In this document: piece after piece, positions 1 to 9,528 of the stretch
Layout: each line of letters opens with the position of its first letter
How positions within the stretch are numbered: the first letter of the stretch is position 1
From: Marinilabiliaceae bacterium ANBcel2
GTDB taxonomy: Bacteria > Bacteroidota > Bacteroidia > Bacteroidales > Marinilabiliaceae
Reading direction: 5' to 3'
DNA length: 64,000 nt
NCBI GenBank assembly: GCA_029688995.1
Contig: JARULA010000002.1
Span: 1-64,000 of the forward strand
Position numbers and translations under genes: made by a program
Notes under the pieces: model-generated
The model's database searches: none
The model's input: only the letters and a program-made list of their open reading frames with translations
Told to the model about the DNA's origin: nothing

Positions 1-32
1 TAATCTATTCTTATAAGAAGGTAAAATAGGGG

Positions 33-59
33 TATAAAAAAACCGGATCAAATCCGGTT
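33..59 (-). terminator. Rho-independent terminator of tRNA-Ala
   Basis: A perfect 8-bp stem (AACCGGAT/ATCCGGTT) with a 3-nt loop lies 3 nt beyond the 3' end of the tRNA gene. On the minus strand it is followed by a run of T residues. This is the usual form of an intrinsic terminator and fits a single-gene tRNA transcript. Confidence 0.8.
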
Positions 60-62
60 AGG

Positions 63-136
63 TGGAGACAAGGGGAGTCGAACCCCTGACCTCTTGACTG
101 CCAGTCAAACGCTCTAGCCAACTGAGCTATGCCCCC
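63..136 (-). tRNA. tRNA-Ala, anticodon GGC
   Basis: The minus strand folds into a full 74-nt cloverleaf. It has a 7-bp acceptor stem (GGGGGCA/TGTCTCC), a D arm GCTC/GAGC, an anticodon stem TTTGA/TCAAG with loop CTGGCAG, and a T arm AGGGG/CCCCT with loop TTCGACT. The anticodon is GGC. The acceptor carries the G3:U70 wobble pair, the known alanine identity element, with discriminator A. CCA is not encoded. A TATATTTG promoter element lies just upstream and a terminator just downstream, so the gene is transcribed alone. Confidence 0.95.
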
Positions 137-150
137 GTTATTTTGATTTG

Positions 151-158
151 CAAATATA
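151..158 (-). promoter_or_regulatory. Promoter -7 element for tRNA-Ala
   Basis: The minus strand reads TATATTTG, a perfect match to the Bacteroidota -7 consensus TAnnTTTG, ending 15 nt before the first base of tRNA-Ala. I see no good TTG at the -33 distance. The stretch from 159 to about 340 holds nothing I recognise. Confidence 0.6.
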
Positions 159-343
159 ATGTTTTTAAGAAATAAACAGAGTAATAATTATCACTATTTT
201 CTCAAAAAAAGAAGAATGGTGCAAGAAAAGTTAAATTTCTTAAAAATTAATATAGCAATGCCATTCTAACCTCAAATAGTTCTTTTTTTTCCACATAAAA
301 ACCTATTTTTACGATCTCACTTCAATTTTAAGTTAAAGAAGTG

Positions 344-374
344 TTGAATTTATAAGGTTTATATAGTATATTTA
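344..374 (+). promoter_or_regulatory. Promoter for the TonB gene
   Basis: TTG at 344-346 is followed after 20 nt by TATATTTA at 367-374. This matches the Bacteroidota -33/-7 pattern with one mismatch (A for the last G). The start codon lies 28 nt further on, which suits a short untranslated leader. Confidence 0.45.
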
Positions 375-402
375 AGTAATTAATAATCAGCAACCATTTA
401 TT

Positions 403-1086
403 ATGGAAACTAAAAAGTCGCCCAAAGCAGATCTCGAAAGCAAAAAGACTACATTTATGCAGATTGGTTTCGTTGTTGTGCTTTCGTTAGTCTTAATTGC
501 ATTCGAATGGACTTCCACTGATGTTAATGTTGATATGACATTAATGGTGGAAGAAGAAGAAGTTGAAGAGGAGATTATACCTATTACACGTCAGGAAGAA
601 GTTCAACCTCCTCCACCACCTCCACCACCGGCAGTTTCAGATATTCTTAACATTGTTGATGATGATGTGGATCTTGATGAAGAGCTCGAAATTATGGATA
701 CAGAGTTTGATGATGAAAGGGAAATAGATTACACAGACATCTACGAAGAGGAAGAAGACCGGGATGACGGAGAGGTATTTATGATTGTAGAGGATATGCC
801 TGAGTTCCCAGGTGGACAGCAAGCTCTTCAGAGATATTTGGCTGAATCGATTCGATATCCTGTAATTGCTCAGGAAAACGGTATTCAGGGACGTGTTTAT
901 GTACAATTTGTAATTGATGCTGACGGGTCAGTTACAAATGCAACAATTTTAAGAGGTGTTGATCCAAGTCTTGACCGTGAAGCTTTACGTGTGGTAAATA
1001 ATATGCCTGACTGGGAGCCGGGAAGACAAAGGGACAGACCAGTGCGAGTTTCTTATACTGTACCAATTAATTTTGTACTACAGTAG
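403..1086 (+). CDS. TonB-family energy transducer
   Basis: This is an inner-membrane protein that passes proton-motive energy from an ExbB/ExbD motor to TonB-dependent receptors in the outer membrane. One hydrophobic anchor lies at about residues 20-37. A periplasmic linker follows, with an eight-proline run near residue 70 and a very acidic stretch (many Glu/Asp) at about 77-125. The C-terminal TonB domain covers about 140-227, with the family's YP, G-x-V and 'REALRVV' features. The length (227 aa) is normal for Bacteroidota TonB proteins. No exbB or exbD is adjacent. It is monocistronic, with a candidate promoter upstream and a clear terminator downstream. Which receptor it serves cannot be told. 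Confidence 0.9.
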   Translation: METKKSPKADLESKKTTFMQIGFVVVLSLVLIAFEWTSTDVNVDMTLMVEEEEVEEEIIPITRQEEVQPPPPPPPPAVSDILNIVDDDVDLDEELEIMDTEFDDEREIDYTDIYEEEEDRDDGEVFMIVEDMPEFPGGQQALQRYLAESIRYPVIAQENGIQGRVYVQFVIDADGSVTNATILRGVDPSLDREALRVVNNMPDWEPGRQRDRPVRVSYTVPINFVLQ

Positions 1087-1137
1087 TAAAAGAGTAATAG
1101 CTTAAAAAAATAGCTGTAAAGCAAACAATACAGAAAG

Positions 1138-1166
1138 AACCCGGAGCTAAAATTCCGGGTTTTTTT
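1138..1166 (+). terminator. Rho-independent terminator after the TonB gene
   Basis: An 8-bp stem (AACCCGGA/TCCGGGTT) with an 8-nt loop runs into seven T residues, 52 nt after the TonB stop codon. It separates this gene from hflX. Confidence 0.85.
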
Positions 1167-1212
1167 AACGCCAAACTCTACAAAAAGAATTTAGTTTAAA
1201 TGTTTTTTTTAA

Positions 1213-2442
1213 ATGAAAGATCTATTAGCCACAGATAAAAAGCTGGAAAAGGTAATACTTGTTGCAGTACGCACACCCGAAATTAAAGAAAATCAGGTTA
1301 AGGAGTATCTCGATGAATTGGCATTCCTGACAGAAACTGCAGGTGCTAACCCGGTGAAAAAGTTCACTCAATCGTTACCAATGGCTGATAACAAAACTTA
1401 TGTAGGAAGTGGAAAGTTACAGGAGATTGCTCAATACATGAAAATTGATGAAGAGATAACCGGAGTTATTTTTGATGATGAACTATCTCCTTCTCAACTA
1501 AAAAATATAGAGAAAGCTCTTAAATGTCGTGTGCTCGATCGCACAAGTTTGATTTTGGATATTTTTGCTAAAAGAGCCAGAACAGCTCATGCAAAAACAC
1601 AGGTAGAACTGGCTCAATATCAATATCTACTACCCCGTTTAACAAGAATGTGGACTCACCTTGAACGACAAAGAGGTGGTATAGGGATGCGCGGACCAGG
1701 AGAGAAGGAGATAGAGACCGATCGCCGAATTATCAGGGATATTATTGCCAAACTAAAAAAAGATCTTGAAAAAATAGACAAACAAAAGGCTACACAAAGA
1801 AAAAACAGAGGCAAATTGGTAAGAGCTGCTCTGGTTGGTTATACCAATGTTGGTAAATCAACTCTTATGAACAGTCTTAGTAAAAGTGATGTTTTTGCCG
1901 AAAATAAACTTTTTGCAACATTAGATACAACAGTAAGAAAGGTTGTTATAGAAAACCTTCCCTTTTTACTTGCCGATACTGTTGGTTTTATAAGAAAACT
2001 GCCTCATAACCTTGTAGAATCTTTTAAATCAACTCTTGACGAAGTTCGAGAAGCCGATATACTACTTCATATTGTTGATATTTCACACCCCGATTTTGAA
2101 CAGCAAATTAAAATTGTTGAATCAACTCTTAGAGAGATAGACAGCAAAGAGAAGCCTGTTATAATGATCTTCAATAAAATAGATGCTTATTCCCATACCC
2201 CAAAAGAGGAAGACGACTTAACGGCTCCAACAAATGAAAATATCTCTCTTGAAGAGATGAAGAGAACATGGATGGCAAAAAAGAATCCGGCCGTATTTAT
2301 ATCTGCCAGAGAAAAAATAAACTTTACAGAGTTTAAGAAAATCCTGTACGATGAAGTGCTAAAAATTCATGTAACAAGATTTCCTTATAATGATTTTCTC
2401 TACCCTGATATTAATGATGAAAATAATAATGGTGAAAACTAA
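1213..2442 (+). CDS. hflX: GTPase HflX
   Basis: HflX is a ribosome-associated GTPase that splits stalled or stress-inactivated 70S ribosomes. The N-terminal HflX domain covers about residues 10-190, with its glycine-rich GGIGMRGPGE segment near 155-165. The G domain follows, with G1 GYTNVGKST near 209-217, G3 DTVGF near 255 and G4 NKID near 321. At 409 aa it is full length. The ATG at 1213 is the first in frame after an AT-rich leader. The stop codon overlaps the end of the convergent fhs gene by 4 bp, with no terminator between them. hfq and miaA, its partners in proteobacteria, are absent here. Confidence 0.95.
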   Translation: MKDLLATDKKLEKVILVAVRTPEIKENQVKEYLDELAFLTETAGANPVKKFTQSLPMADNKTYVGSGKLQEIAQYMKIDEEITGVIFDDELSPSQLKNIEKALKCRVLDRTSLILDIFAKRARTAHAKTQVELAQYQYLLPRLTRMWTHLERQRGGIGMRGPGEKEIETDRRIIRDIIAKLKKDLEKIDKQKATQRKNRGKLVRAALVGYTNVGKSTLMNSLSKSDVFAENKLFATLDTTVRKVVIENLPFLLADTVGFIRKLPHNLVESFKSTLDEVREADILLHIVDISHPDFEQQIKIVESTLREIDSKEKPVIMIFNKIDAYSHTPKEEDDLTAPTNENISLEEMKRTWMAKKNPAVFISAREKINFTEFKKILYDEVLKIHVTRFPYNDFLYPDINDENNNGEN

Positions 2443-4109
2443 AACAATCCCGAAATTATCCCATCTTCATCTATATCAATAGTAGTAGCAGCAGGAGTTG
2501 CAGGTAATCCCGGCATACGCATAATATTGCCCGTTACAGGTATAATAAACCCGGCTCCGGCTGCAATCTCAATCTCCCGAACTGTTACAACAAAATTTTC
2601 GGGTCGTCCCAACAGTTTGGGATTATCCGAAAGTGACTTTTGTGTTTTTGCTATACAAACAGGAAGTTTATCCATATTAAGACTATAGATCTTCTTTAGA
2701 TCATTTTTTGCTCGTGCTGTATAGTCAATCGCTGCAGCACCATATATACTCTTAGCAATAGTTTCTATTTTTTTCTCAACGCTCCACTCCCAGTTATAGA
2801 GTGGTTTAAGTTTTGAAGTGCAAGATTCTGCAACCTCTGCTACAATAGTTGCAAGCTCCCTGGCTCCTTCTCCACCATTGGCATGCACTTTGGCAACAGC
2901 ACATTTAACACCTAACTCACTACACTTCTTTTTAATAACTTCTATTTCAGCATCACTGTCATTATTAAAATGATTAATGGCAACAACGGGACAAACATTG
3001 AATTTGCGCATATTTTCAACATGCTTCTCCAAATTCTCCAATCCACGTTTAACCGCATCAGCATCGGGCTTTCCCATATCAGATAGTGCAACACCACCAT
3101 GATATTTAAGAGCACGTACCGTAGCAACCAAAACAGCAGCCTGAGGCTCTATACCGGCAGATGCACACTTAATATCCAAAAATTTTTCAGCTCCCAGATC
3201 AAAACCAAATCCTGCCTCAGTAACAACATAATCACTTAACGACAGGGCTGTTTTTGTAGCAATAACAGAGTTTGTCCCCTGTGCAATGTTTGCAAACGGA
3301 CCTCCATGAATAATTGCAGGATTGCCCTCCAGAGTTTGCACCAGGTTAGGCTTTATAGCATCCTTCAACAACGCTGCCATAGCTCCTTCAGCTTCAAGAT
3401 CACGGGCATAGACAGGTTTTTTATCTAATGTGAACCCTATAAAAATATTGCCCAACCGCTCTTTTAAATCTTTAAAGTTTTCGGCAAGGCAAAGAATAGC
3501 CATTATTTCAGAAGCTGCAGTTATATCAAATCCGGTCTCACGAGGAACACCTGAGGTGGTTCCTCCCAATCCCACAATAACATGTCGCAACGATCGGTCA
3601 TTCATATCCATTACACGCTTCCAGTGTACAGTACGGGCATCAATACCCAGTGAACCGTTACGATTTTGAATATCATTATCAATAAGAGCCGCCAGTAAAT
3701 TATTTGCCTTCTCTATAGCAGCAAAATCACCTGTAAAATGGAGATTTATATCCTCCATGGGAATAACCTGAGCATGCCCACCACCGGTAGCACCACCTTT
3801 TATACCAAACACAGGACCCAGACTAGGTTCCCGTAGTACAACTGCAGCATTTTTTCCTATCTTGTTCAACCCTTCATTTAATCCAATAGATATGGTTGTT
3901 TTACCTTCTCCGGCAGGTGTTGGAGAAATAGCAGATACAAGTATCAGCTTTTTTCCCTTCATTTTAGAAGGGTCAATTAACGACAGTGGCAATTTCGCTT
4001 TATAATGACCATAGGGCTCATAATTATCCGCGGCGATACCAAGTTTTTCAGCAACCGTACCTATTGGAGCAATTGTGGTAGCCCTGGCTATCTCTATATC
4101 ACTCTTCAT
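2439..4109 (-). CDS. fhs: Formate--tetrahydrofolate ligase
   Basis: Fhs joins formate to tetrahydrofolate using ATP, giving 10-formyl-THF for purine and formyl-Met-tRNA synthesis. The ATP loop PTPAGEGKTT is at residues 63-72. Conserved blocks such as GIKGGATGGG (about 123-132) and the FANIAQG segment also match the family. The length of 556 aa is typical. The gene starts 24 nt after the end of asd on the same strand, so the two are probably co-transcribed, although they belong to different pathways. It converges on hflX with a 4-bp overlap. Confidence 0.97.
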   Translation of the reverse strand: MKSDIEIARATTIAPIGTVAEKLGIAADNYEPYGHYKAKLPLSLIDPSKMKGKKLILVSAISPTPAGEGKTTISIGLNEGLNKIGKNAAVVLREPSLGPVFGIKGGATGGGHAQVIPMEDINLHFTGDFAAIEKANNLLAALIDNDIQNRNGSLGIDARTVHWKRVMDMNDRSLRHVIVGLGGTTSGVPRETGFDITAASEIMAILCLAENFKDLKERLGNIFIGFTLDKKPVYARDLEAEGAMAALLKDAIKPNLVQTLEGNPAIIHGGPFANIAQGTNSVIATKTALSLSDYVVTEAGFGFDLGAEKFLDIKCASAGIEPQAAVLVATVRALKYHGGVALSDMGKPDADAVKRGLENLEKHVENMRKFNVCPVVAINHFNNDSDAEIEVIKKKCSELGVKCAVAKVHANGGEGARELATIVAEVAESCTSKLKPLYNWEWSVEKKIETIAKSIYGAAAIDYTARAKNDLKKIYSLNMDKLPVCIAKTQKSLSDNPKLLGRPENFVVTVREIEIAAGAGFIIPVTGNIMRMPGLPATPAATTIDIDEDGIISGLF

Positions 4110-4133
4110 CTATTACAATATCTAATTAAAAAA

Positions 4134-5144
4134 TTAAGTGATTAACCCCGCGTCAATCATATATTCACCAATTTGAACAGCATTGAGTGCTGCACCTTTT
4201 TTAATCTGATCAGAGACAGACCAAAAAGTAATTCCATTAGGATTTGAAAGATCTTTTCTTATTCGTCCCACAAAAACATCATCACATCCTGCAAGCATAA
4301 GGGGCATAGGATATTCGTTTTTATCAGGATTGTCAAGAACAGTAATTCCCTTAAACTCTTTAAAAGCTTTTACAACCTCCTCTACCGACAACTCCTTTTC
4401 AGTCTCTACCCAAATAGATTCTGAATGGGCACGAAGAACAGGTACGCGAACACACATCGCACTAACCTGAATATCGGAGTCCATTATTTTACGGGTCTCA
4501 TTATACATCTTCATCTCCTCTTTTGTATAACCATTATCAGTAAACTGATCAACATGAGGAATAAGATTCATCGCCAACTGGTGCTGGAAACTATCAACCT
4601 TTATCTCTTTTTCGTTAACAATATCCTTAACCTGCTGCTCAACCTCTTCCATTCCTGAAGCACCGGCACCACTGGCTGCCTGATATGTTGAAACATGAAC
4701 TCGACGAATATGAGAGAGATTCTCAATAGCCTTAAGTGTAACAACCATCTGAATTGTTGTACAGTTAGGATTGGCTATTATTCGACGGGGTATATTGGCA
4801 CACTCACCGGCATTTACCTCGGGGACAACTAAAGGAACATCATTATCTAAACGAAAAGCACTGGAGTTATCAATCATTACAGCACCATGTTTTGTAATTG
4901 TTTCAGCAAACTCTTTTGAAGTTCCTCCTCCTGCAGAGGTAAAAGCTATATCAATATCTTTAAAATCGTCATTGTGTGCAAGCTCTTTAACTGTAATATC
5001 CTTCCCTTTAAATTTAAAATTTTTACCTGCACTGCGGGATGAACCAAAAAGCACTAATTCATCCATAGGAAAGTTTCTCTTTTCCAGAATTTGAAGAAAT
5101 TCTTGTCCAACGGCTCCACTTGCGCCTACAATTGCTACTTTCAT
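4134..5144 (-). CDS. asd: Aspartate-semialdehyde dehydrogenase
   Basis: Asd reduces aspartyl phosphate to aspartate semialdehyde with NADPH, the branch point to lysine/diaminopimelate, threonine and methionine. The N-terminal Rossmann motif GASGAVGQ is at residues 7-14. The catalytic Cys128 sits in NPNCTT, and the [10 protein letters not shown] loop follows at about 158-167. The length of 336 aa is normal. It is the first gene of a likely asd-fhs transcript. No leader-peptide or lysine-riboswitch structure was recognised in the 130 nt between the candidate promoter and the ATG. Confidence 0.97.
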   Translation of the reverse strand: MKVAIVGASGAVGQEFLQILEKRNFPMDELVLFGSSRSAGKNFKFKGKDITVKELAHNDDFKDIDIAFTSAGGGTSKEFAETITKHGAVMIDNSSAFRLDNDVPLVVPEVNAGECANIPRRIIANPNCTTIQMVVTLKAIENLSHIRRVHVSTYQAASGAGASGMEEVEQQVKDIVNEKEIKVDSFQHQLAMNLIPHVDQFTDNGYTKEEMKMYNETRKIMDSDIQVSAMCVRVPVLRAHSESIWVETEKELSVEEVVKAFKEFKGITVLDNPDKNEYPMPLMLAGCDDVFVGRIRKDLSNPNGITFWSVSDQIKKGAALNAVQIGEYMIDAGLIT

Positions 5145-5273
5145 TGTATCTAATTTAAAAATTTAAAATCACAACGATAAGTTGTGATGATAGTTATACA
5201 TGATATGCTCTTTACTTTATCTTAAAAGTTCTTTTATTTTACAATAATTTAAAAAGAGTTAGAGCAGATAAAA

Positions 5274-5281
5274 CAAATATA
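5274..5281 (-). promoter_or_regulatory. Candidate -7 element upstream of asd
   Basis: The minus strand reads TATATTTG, matching TAnnTTTG. The nearest upstream TTG is only 16 nt away, shorter than the usual 19-21. It would give a leader of about 125 nt for asd-fhs, so another promoter closer to the gene is possible. Confidence 0.4.
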
Positions 5282-5351
5282 ATCATTTATGATGAAACAA
5301 GCTATGAGTTAACAGCTCACAACAGCAAATTAAAACCCTTAAACCCAAAGT

Positions 5352-7676
5352 ATGAACCCTTACAGTTTACGTCTTAAAGCTTCTCTATTAATTATTAAAC
5401 TATCTCTTTGTTTTACACTTTACTCAGATAAAACAGAGCTTCATAACCAATGGCAGGGAGAGTTATCCCATTTCAAAATATCGTACCACGGAGATACAAT
5501 AGTTCTAAATGCACCTCGCGAAGCGGGAAGTGCATCACTGTTTAAACGTTCAAACAAAATTGAGGATTCTGAATGGATAATCAATTTAAGTATGGAGTTT
5601 AGACCCTCTTCGGCTAACTATACAACAATATGGCTGGCATGTGATACAAATAGTTATTCAAACATTTCTGAAGCACTCTATATTAAAGCAGGAGGAACAG
5701 AGAGAGGTTTATCTTTGTGGGAAAGAAGAAACGGGGTAGATAACAAACTTGCAAAGGGAAAGAGTGGCACTTTGGATAGCACAACTGTGACAGTAAAAAT
5801 TAAAGCGACCCGAACCTTAAAGGGGAAAACCAATTTATTTATAAAAGAGCAGGAGGAGTGGGTACAAGATGGTGAAGCAATATTTAAAGGTTTCAATTGT
5901 GAATGGTTTGGGGTAACATGTAACTATACTGCAACCCGTTCGGATAAGTTTTCTTTTACAGATATCTCTATTAGCGGAAAAGCATTTAAGGATACAATTC
6001 CAAATGAGTATTACTATCCCGAAAGAAACTCTGTTATTATATCGGAGGTGATGTTCAATCCTTCAGAGAAAACAGCACTACCAAACAGCCAGTTCATAGA
6101 GCTCTACAACAGGGGTAACCACCCTGTTGAACTAAACGGTTTTTCAATATCAAATCATAGGCAAACGGTACTTTTAAAATCAAAGTTGATCTATCCCCAT
6201 CAATATCTGCTTTTAGCAGATAAGAGAGATAAAGAATTGTGGAAAGCCTATGCCATCAGCCCGATATATCTTAGTCCGTGGTTATCTCTTCTTTTAACAG
6301 AGGGGGAGATAGTTTTAAAGGATTCAAAAGGAAGAGTTATCAACTCTCTAAATTATCATCGTGGAATTGATCATATCGATTACAAAAGAAGTGGTGGTTG
6401 GTCTATAGAGATTATAGACCCTGATAATCTGTCGGGTGATGATAGTAACTGGAGATATTCAAAAGCAGAAGAAGGAGGTACTCCCGGCGATCAAAATAGC
6501 ACATTCGCACATAATCCCGACAACTTATTTTTTTATATTACAGACTACCATCTTAATAGTGACTCCTGCTTAACAATAAGATTTTCAAAACCGATAGATA
6601 CTTTATCGGTAAATAAAAGTAGTTTTACCATCACCTCTTTAGAAAATATAGAGATAGAGAAAATAGTGTTTGAAGAGAAGTTTTTAAAATCAATAACCCT
6701 CTGCTTTTCGGCAAGCCTGAAAAAAGACAAAAAATATTCGTTAAGTTTTAACAAAAGGCCTGTTGATATTGGTGGAACCAGTCTGGACACAGTCGAAGAA
6801 TTACTATTTGCACTCCCTGTAATACCAAAAAAAAATAGTGTTGTAATAAATGAACTTCTCTTTGATCCTGTAGAGGAGTCTGCAAGATTTATAGAACTCT
6901 ATAACAGATCAAACAAACCGATAGATCTCTCTTCAATGACAATTACCAGAGATAATCAAAATGGAGATCCTGAAAGACTGATTGAAATATGCAAAGAGAG
7001 AAAAGTTCTTATGCCTGCATCATTGGTAGTATTAACTGAAGATAAAGAAAAGTTGATTAATTACTACAAAATAGATCGCAAATATCATATTGTTGAAGTA
7101 CCACAATTTCCTCACCTAAGAATTAATGGAGGAACACTCTTCTTAACTTTATCAAACGGAAAAGTAGTTGATAAGCTTAACTACTCACCCGCAATGCATT
7201 TTCCTCTTTTACCAGCTACTAAAGGGGTTTCTCTTGAAAGAATTTGCAGTGAAGAGCCATCATCTAACTGCGGTAACTGGCACTCAGCATCGGCAAACCA
7301 AAATTACGCTACACCCGGAGAACCAAATTCACAAAGCAGACCAAAATTAAAACATGCAAGCAGTAAAATTATCTCAACAAAACCAGATCTGTTTATTCCA
7401 GAAGATGATCACAACAACAAACTATATATTAACTATAACTTCCCCTCGCAGGGAAATAGTGTAACGATAAAAATATATTCCCGCACCGGAGTTGAAGTGC
7501 GGGAATTAGTAAATAACAGACTAACCGGACAAACCGGCTTTTTTACCTGGGATGGAACAGATAATAAAGGCAACAGGCTTCCGGTTGGAATCTATATTAT
7601 CCATGTAAGCTCTTTTACCACCAACGGCAATGTTAAAGAGTTTAAAGAGACTACAGTTTTGGGAACTCCGCTGTAA
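5352..7676 (+). CDS. Secreted lamin-tail-domain protein with FlgD-like C-terminus
   Basis: The protein is 774 aa with a short N-terminal hydrophobic segment (about residues 8-24) that fits a signal peptide. Residues 25-215 resemble the laminin-G-like or unknown N-terminal region of such proteins. Two lamin-tail (LTD) domains follow: one starting near 226 (ISEVMFNP, then FIELYNRG) and one near 495 (INELLFDP, then FIELYNRS). Each LTD ends with a GGTPGDQNS- or ATPGEPNS-type turn. The C-terminus (about 690-765) is a FlgD-Ig-like beta sandwich with WDGTDNKGN and the P-V-G-I-Y-I strand typical of Bacteroidota surface proteins. The role is unknown, perhaps cell-surface adhesion. The last 26 bp overlap the convergent phosphorylase gene. 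Confidence 0.8.
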   Translation: MNPYSLRLKASLLIIKLSLCFTLYSDKTELHNQWQGELSHFKISYHGDTIVLNAPREAGSASLFKRSNKIEDSEWIINLSMEFRPSSANYTTIWLACDTNSYSNISEALYIKAGGTERGLSLWERRNGVDNKLAKGKSGTLDSTTVTVKIKATRTLKGKTNLFIKEQEEWVQDGEAIFKGFNCEWFGVTCNYTATRSDKFSFTDISISGKAFKDTIPNEYYYPERNSVIISEVMFNPSEKTALPNSQFIELYNRGNHPVELNGFSISNHRQTVLLKSKLIYPHQYLLLADKRDKELWKAYAISPIYLSPWLSLLLTEGEIVLKDSKGRVINSLNYHRGIDHIDYKRSGGWSIEIIDPDNLSGDDSNWRYSKAEEGGTPGDQNSTFAHNPDNLFFYITDYHLNSDSCLTIRFSKPIDTLSVNKSSFTITSLENIEIEKIVFEEKFLKSITLCFSASLKKDKKYSLSFNKRPVDIGGTSLDTVEELLFALPVIPKKNSVVINELLFDPVEESARFIELYNRSNKPIDLSSMTITRDNQNGDPERLIEICKERKVLMPASLVVLTEDKEKLINYYKIDRKYHIVEVPQFPHLRINGGTLFLTLSNGKVVDKLNYSPAMHFPLLPATKGVSLERICSEEPSSNCGNWHSASANQNYATPGEPNSQSRPKLKHASSKIISTKPDLFIPEDDHNNKLYINYNFPSQGNSVTIKIYSRTGVEVRELVNNRLTGQTGFFTWDGTDNKGNRLPVGIYIIHVSSFTTNGNVKEFKETTVLGTPL

Positions 7677-8472
7677 GGCGGGCTATAATTTTAGTCATTA
7701 AAGGCTCAGCTTTTGCAGCAACTGCCTGTACCTCTTCATGAGATATCTCCACTATTTCGCCTGGAACACCCGAGTCGGTAATAATTGAGATACCAAAACA
7801 GACCATGCCTGCATGTCGGGCAGCAATAATTTCGGGAACTGTGGACATCCCTACTGTATCTCCCCCCAATACTCTAAACATCTTATACTCGGCAGGAGTC
7901 TCAAAAGTTGGTCCGCATGTTCCCACATAAACACCTTTTTTAACATCAATACTCTCCTGAGAGGCAATACTTAAGGCTTTTTCAATAAGTTTGCGGTTAT
8001 AGGGTTCACTCATATCGGGAAAGCGTGGGCCAAGCTCTTCAAAATTTTTTCCTAAAAGAGGATTATCTCCAAACATATTAATATGATCTTCAATAATCAT
8101 TAAATCTCCAATCTTAAAATCGGGATTCAATCCACCACTGGCATTTGATACAATTAGTTGATCAATGCCCATCATCTTCATAACTCTAACGGGAAATACA
8201 ACCTGTTGCATCGAGTACCCTTCATAGTAATGAAAGCGACCCTGCATAGCCATAACAGAAACCTCCCCTATTTTTCCAAAAATAAGAGCACCCTGATGCC
8301 CTTCAACAGTTGACACGGGAAATCCCGGAATCTCTTTATAAGGTATAACCTTCTCTTTTTCAATCTTATTTACCAGTCCGCCCAACCCGGAACCCAATAT
8401 TATTCCTATAGTCGGCTTTTCTATCACCGCATCATTTAGGAAATCAGCTGTTTTTTTAATCTGTTCCAACAT
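7651..8472 (-). CDS. Purine-nucleoside phosphorylase (trimeric class)
   Basis: The enzyme cleaves inosine and guanosine with phosphate to free base and ribose-1-phosphate for purine salvage. GSGLGGL near residues 28-34 binds phosphate. The GTCGPTFETPAEY block, the following G-DTVGMST and PEIIAARHAG segments, and N in 'DSGVPGE' form the purine site of the trimeric PNP/MTAP family. At 273 aa the length is normal. It is the third gene of an sppA-lpxK-pnp operon. Its start overlaps the end of lpxK by 17 bp, so translation is probably coupled. The 3' end overlaps the lamin-tail gene tail to tail. Confidence 0.95.
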   Translation of the reverse strand: MLEQIKKTADFLNDAVIEKPTIGIILGSGLGGLVNKIEKEKVIPYKEIPGFPVSTVEGHQGALIFGKIGEVSVMAMQGRFHYYEGYSMQQVVFPVRVMKMMGIDQLIVSNASGGLNPDFKIGDLMIIEDHINMFGDNPLLGKNFEELGPRFPDMSEPYNRKLIEKALSIASQESIDVKKGVYVGTCGPTFETPAEYKMFRVLGGDTVGMSTVPEIIAARHAGMVCFGISIITDSGVPGEIVEISHEEVQAVAAKAEPLMTKIIARLTAEFPKL

Positions 8473-9520
8473 AATCTTTAACTAATTTATCAAATTGTGC
8501 TCCTCTATTAAAAAGAAAAAAAGGTTCAACAGGGAAATACCATATCCGAGAAGCCTCTTTAGATGTGATCCCCTTTAATGATTTTAATCTAACTCCATCC
8601 TTTTCGGTGGTAACATAAAGAGCTCTACCCTCTCCCGCTTTTTCAATGACAGAGAGATCCTCTTCACGATACCTGTAATGATCTCTATAGCGCATAGTGA
8701 CCAATTTATCAGCATACTTATCAACCATATCAAAAAAAGGAGAAGGATTACCTATACCTGCAAAGGCAACAATAAAAAAGCCCTGCTTCTCCAATGCCCT
8801 TCTAAAAGAGTTTTCTCCTCTCTCCTTGCCGTCTAATCGAAGAGGTTCACCATACTTAATGGCTGTAAAAAAAAGGTGTTGATTACTCCTTAACCTGAGC
8901 TTATCCTGAACCTCAACTGCTTCATTTTTGGTAAAATCGATAGGGCACTTATTAACAATTACAATATCACTACGCTTTTTACCCTGGCGCGGTTCACGTA
9001 AATTTCCGGCAGGAAAAGTGTAGTCACTCCATAAGGGACGATTATAATCACAAACCAAAATAGATAGTCCCGCACTTACATAACGATGCTGATAAGCATC
9101 ATCCATAACCACAACGGAAGGGGGAAAAGATAAATCTGTTAAACACTCCATCCCTTTAACTCTCTTTTCGGCTACAACAACGGTTAGATTATCAAATTTC
9201 TGCTTTATTTGCAGAGGCTCATCTCCAATATCAAGATAAGTTGAGCTGCTGTTTGCAAAGAGCACCCCTTTGGTTTGCCTGCCATAACCTCGACTTAAAA
9301 GAGCTACATGGTTAAAACTACCGATTAAACCAATAATATATTCGGCCAGCGGAGTTTTCCCGGTTCCACCCACAGTAATATTTCCTACCGAAATAACAGG
9401 GAATGGGTAACGCACCGATTTCAACAATTTGAAATCAAAGAGCAAATTACGAACTACCATTATTAATCCGTATAGCCATGAAAAAGGCAAAAGCAGTAAC
9501 CGTAAACGGGAAAAGAACAT
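8456..9520 (-). CDS. lpxK: Tetraacyldisaccharide 4'-kinase
   Basis: LpxK phosphorylates the 4' position of the lipid A disaccharide precursor at the inner membrane, so the cell makes lipopolysaccharide. The hydrophobic N-terminus (about residues 5-24) fits the membrane-associated helix. The P-loop GGTGKTP is at 51-57, within VGNITVGGTGKTP, which is diagnostic for LpxK. LSRGYGR and DDAYQHR also match the family. The length of 354 aa is normal. It lies 8 nt after sppA and overlaps the next gene by 17 bp. Confidence 0.97.
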   Translation of the reverse strand: MFFSRLRLLLLPFSWLYGLIMVVRNLLFDFKLLKSVRYPFPVISVGNITVGGTGKTPLAEYIIGLIGSFNHVALLSRGYGRQTKGVLFANSSSTYLDIGDEPLQIKQKFDNLTVVVAEKRVKGMECLTDLSFPPSVVVMDDAYQHRYVSAGLSILVCDYNRPLWSDYTFPAGNLREPRQGKKRSDIVIVNKCPIDFTKNEAVEVQDKLRLRSNQHLFFTAIKYGEPLRLDGKERGENSFRRALEKQGFFIVAFAGIGNPSPFFDMVDKYADKLVTMRYRDHYRYREEDLSVIEKAGEGRALYVTTEKDGVRLKSLKGITSKEASRIWYFPVEPFFLFNRGAQFDKLVKDYVGTD

Positions 9521-9528
9521 ATAGTTAC

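Noticed and set aside
607-636. Short CCA/CCT repeat as a microsatellite
   Set aside because: It simply encodes the proline run of the TonB linker, with mixed codons.
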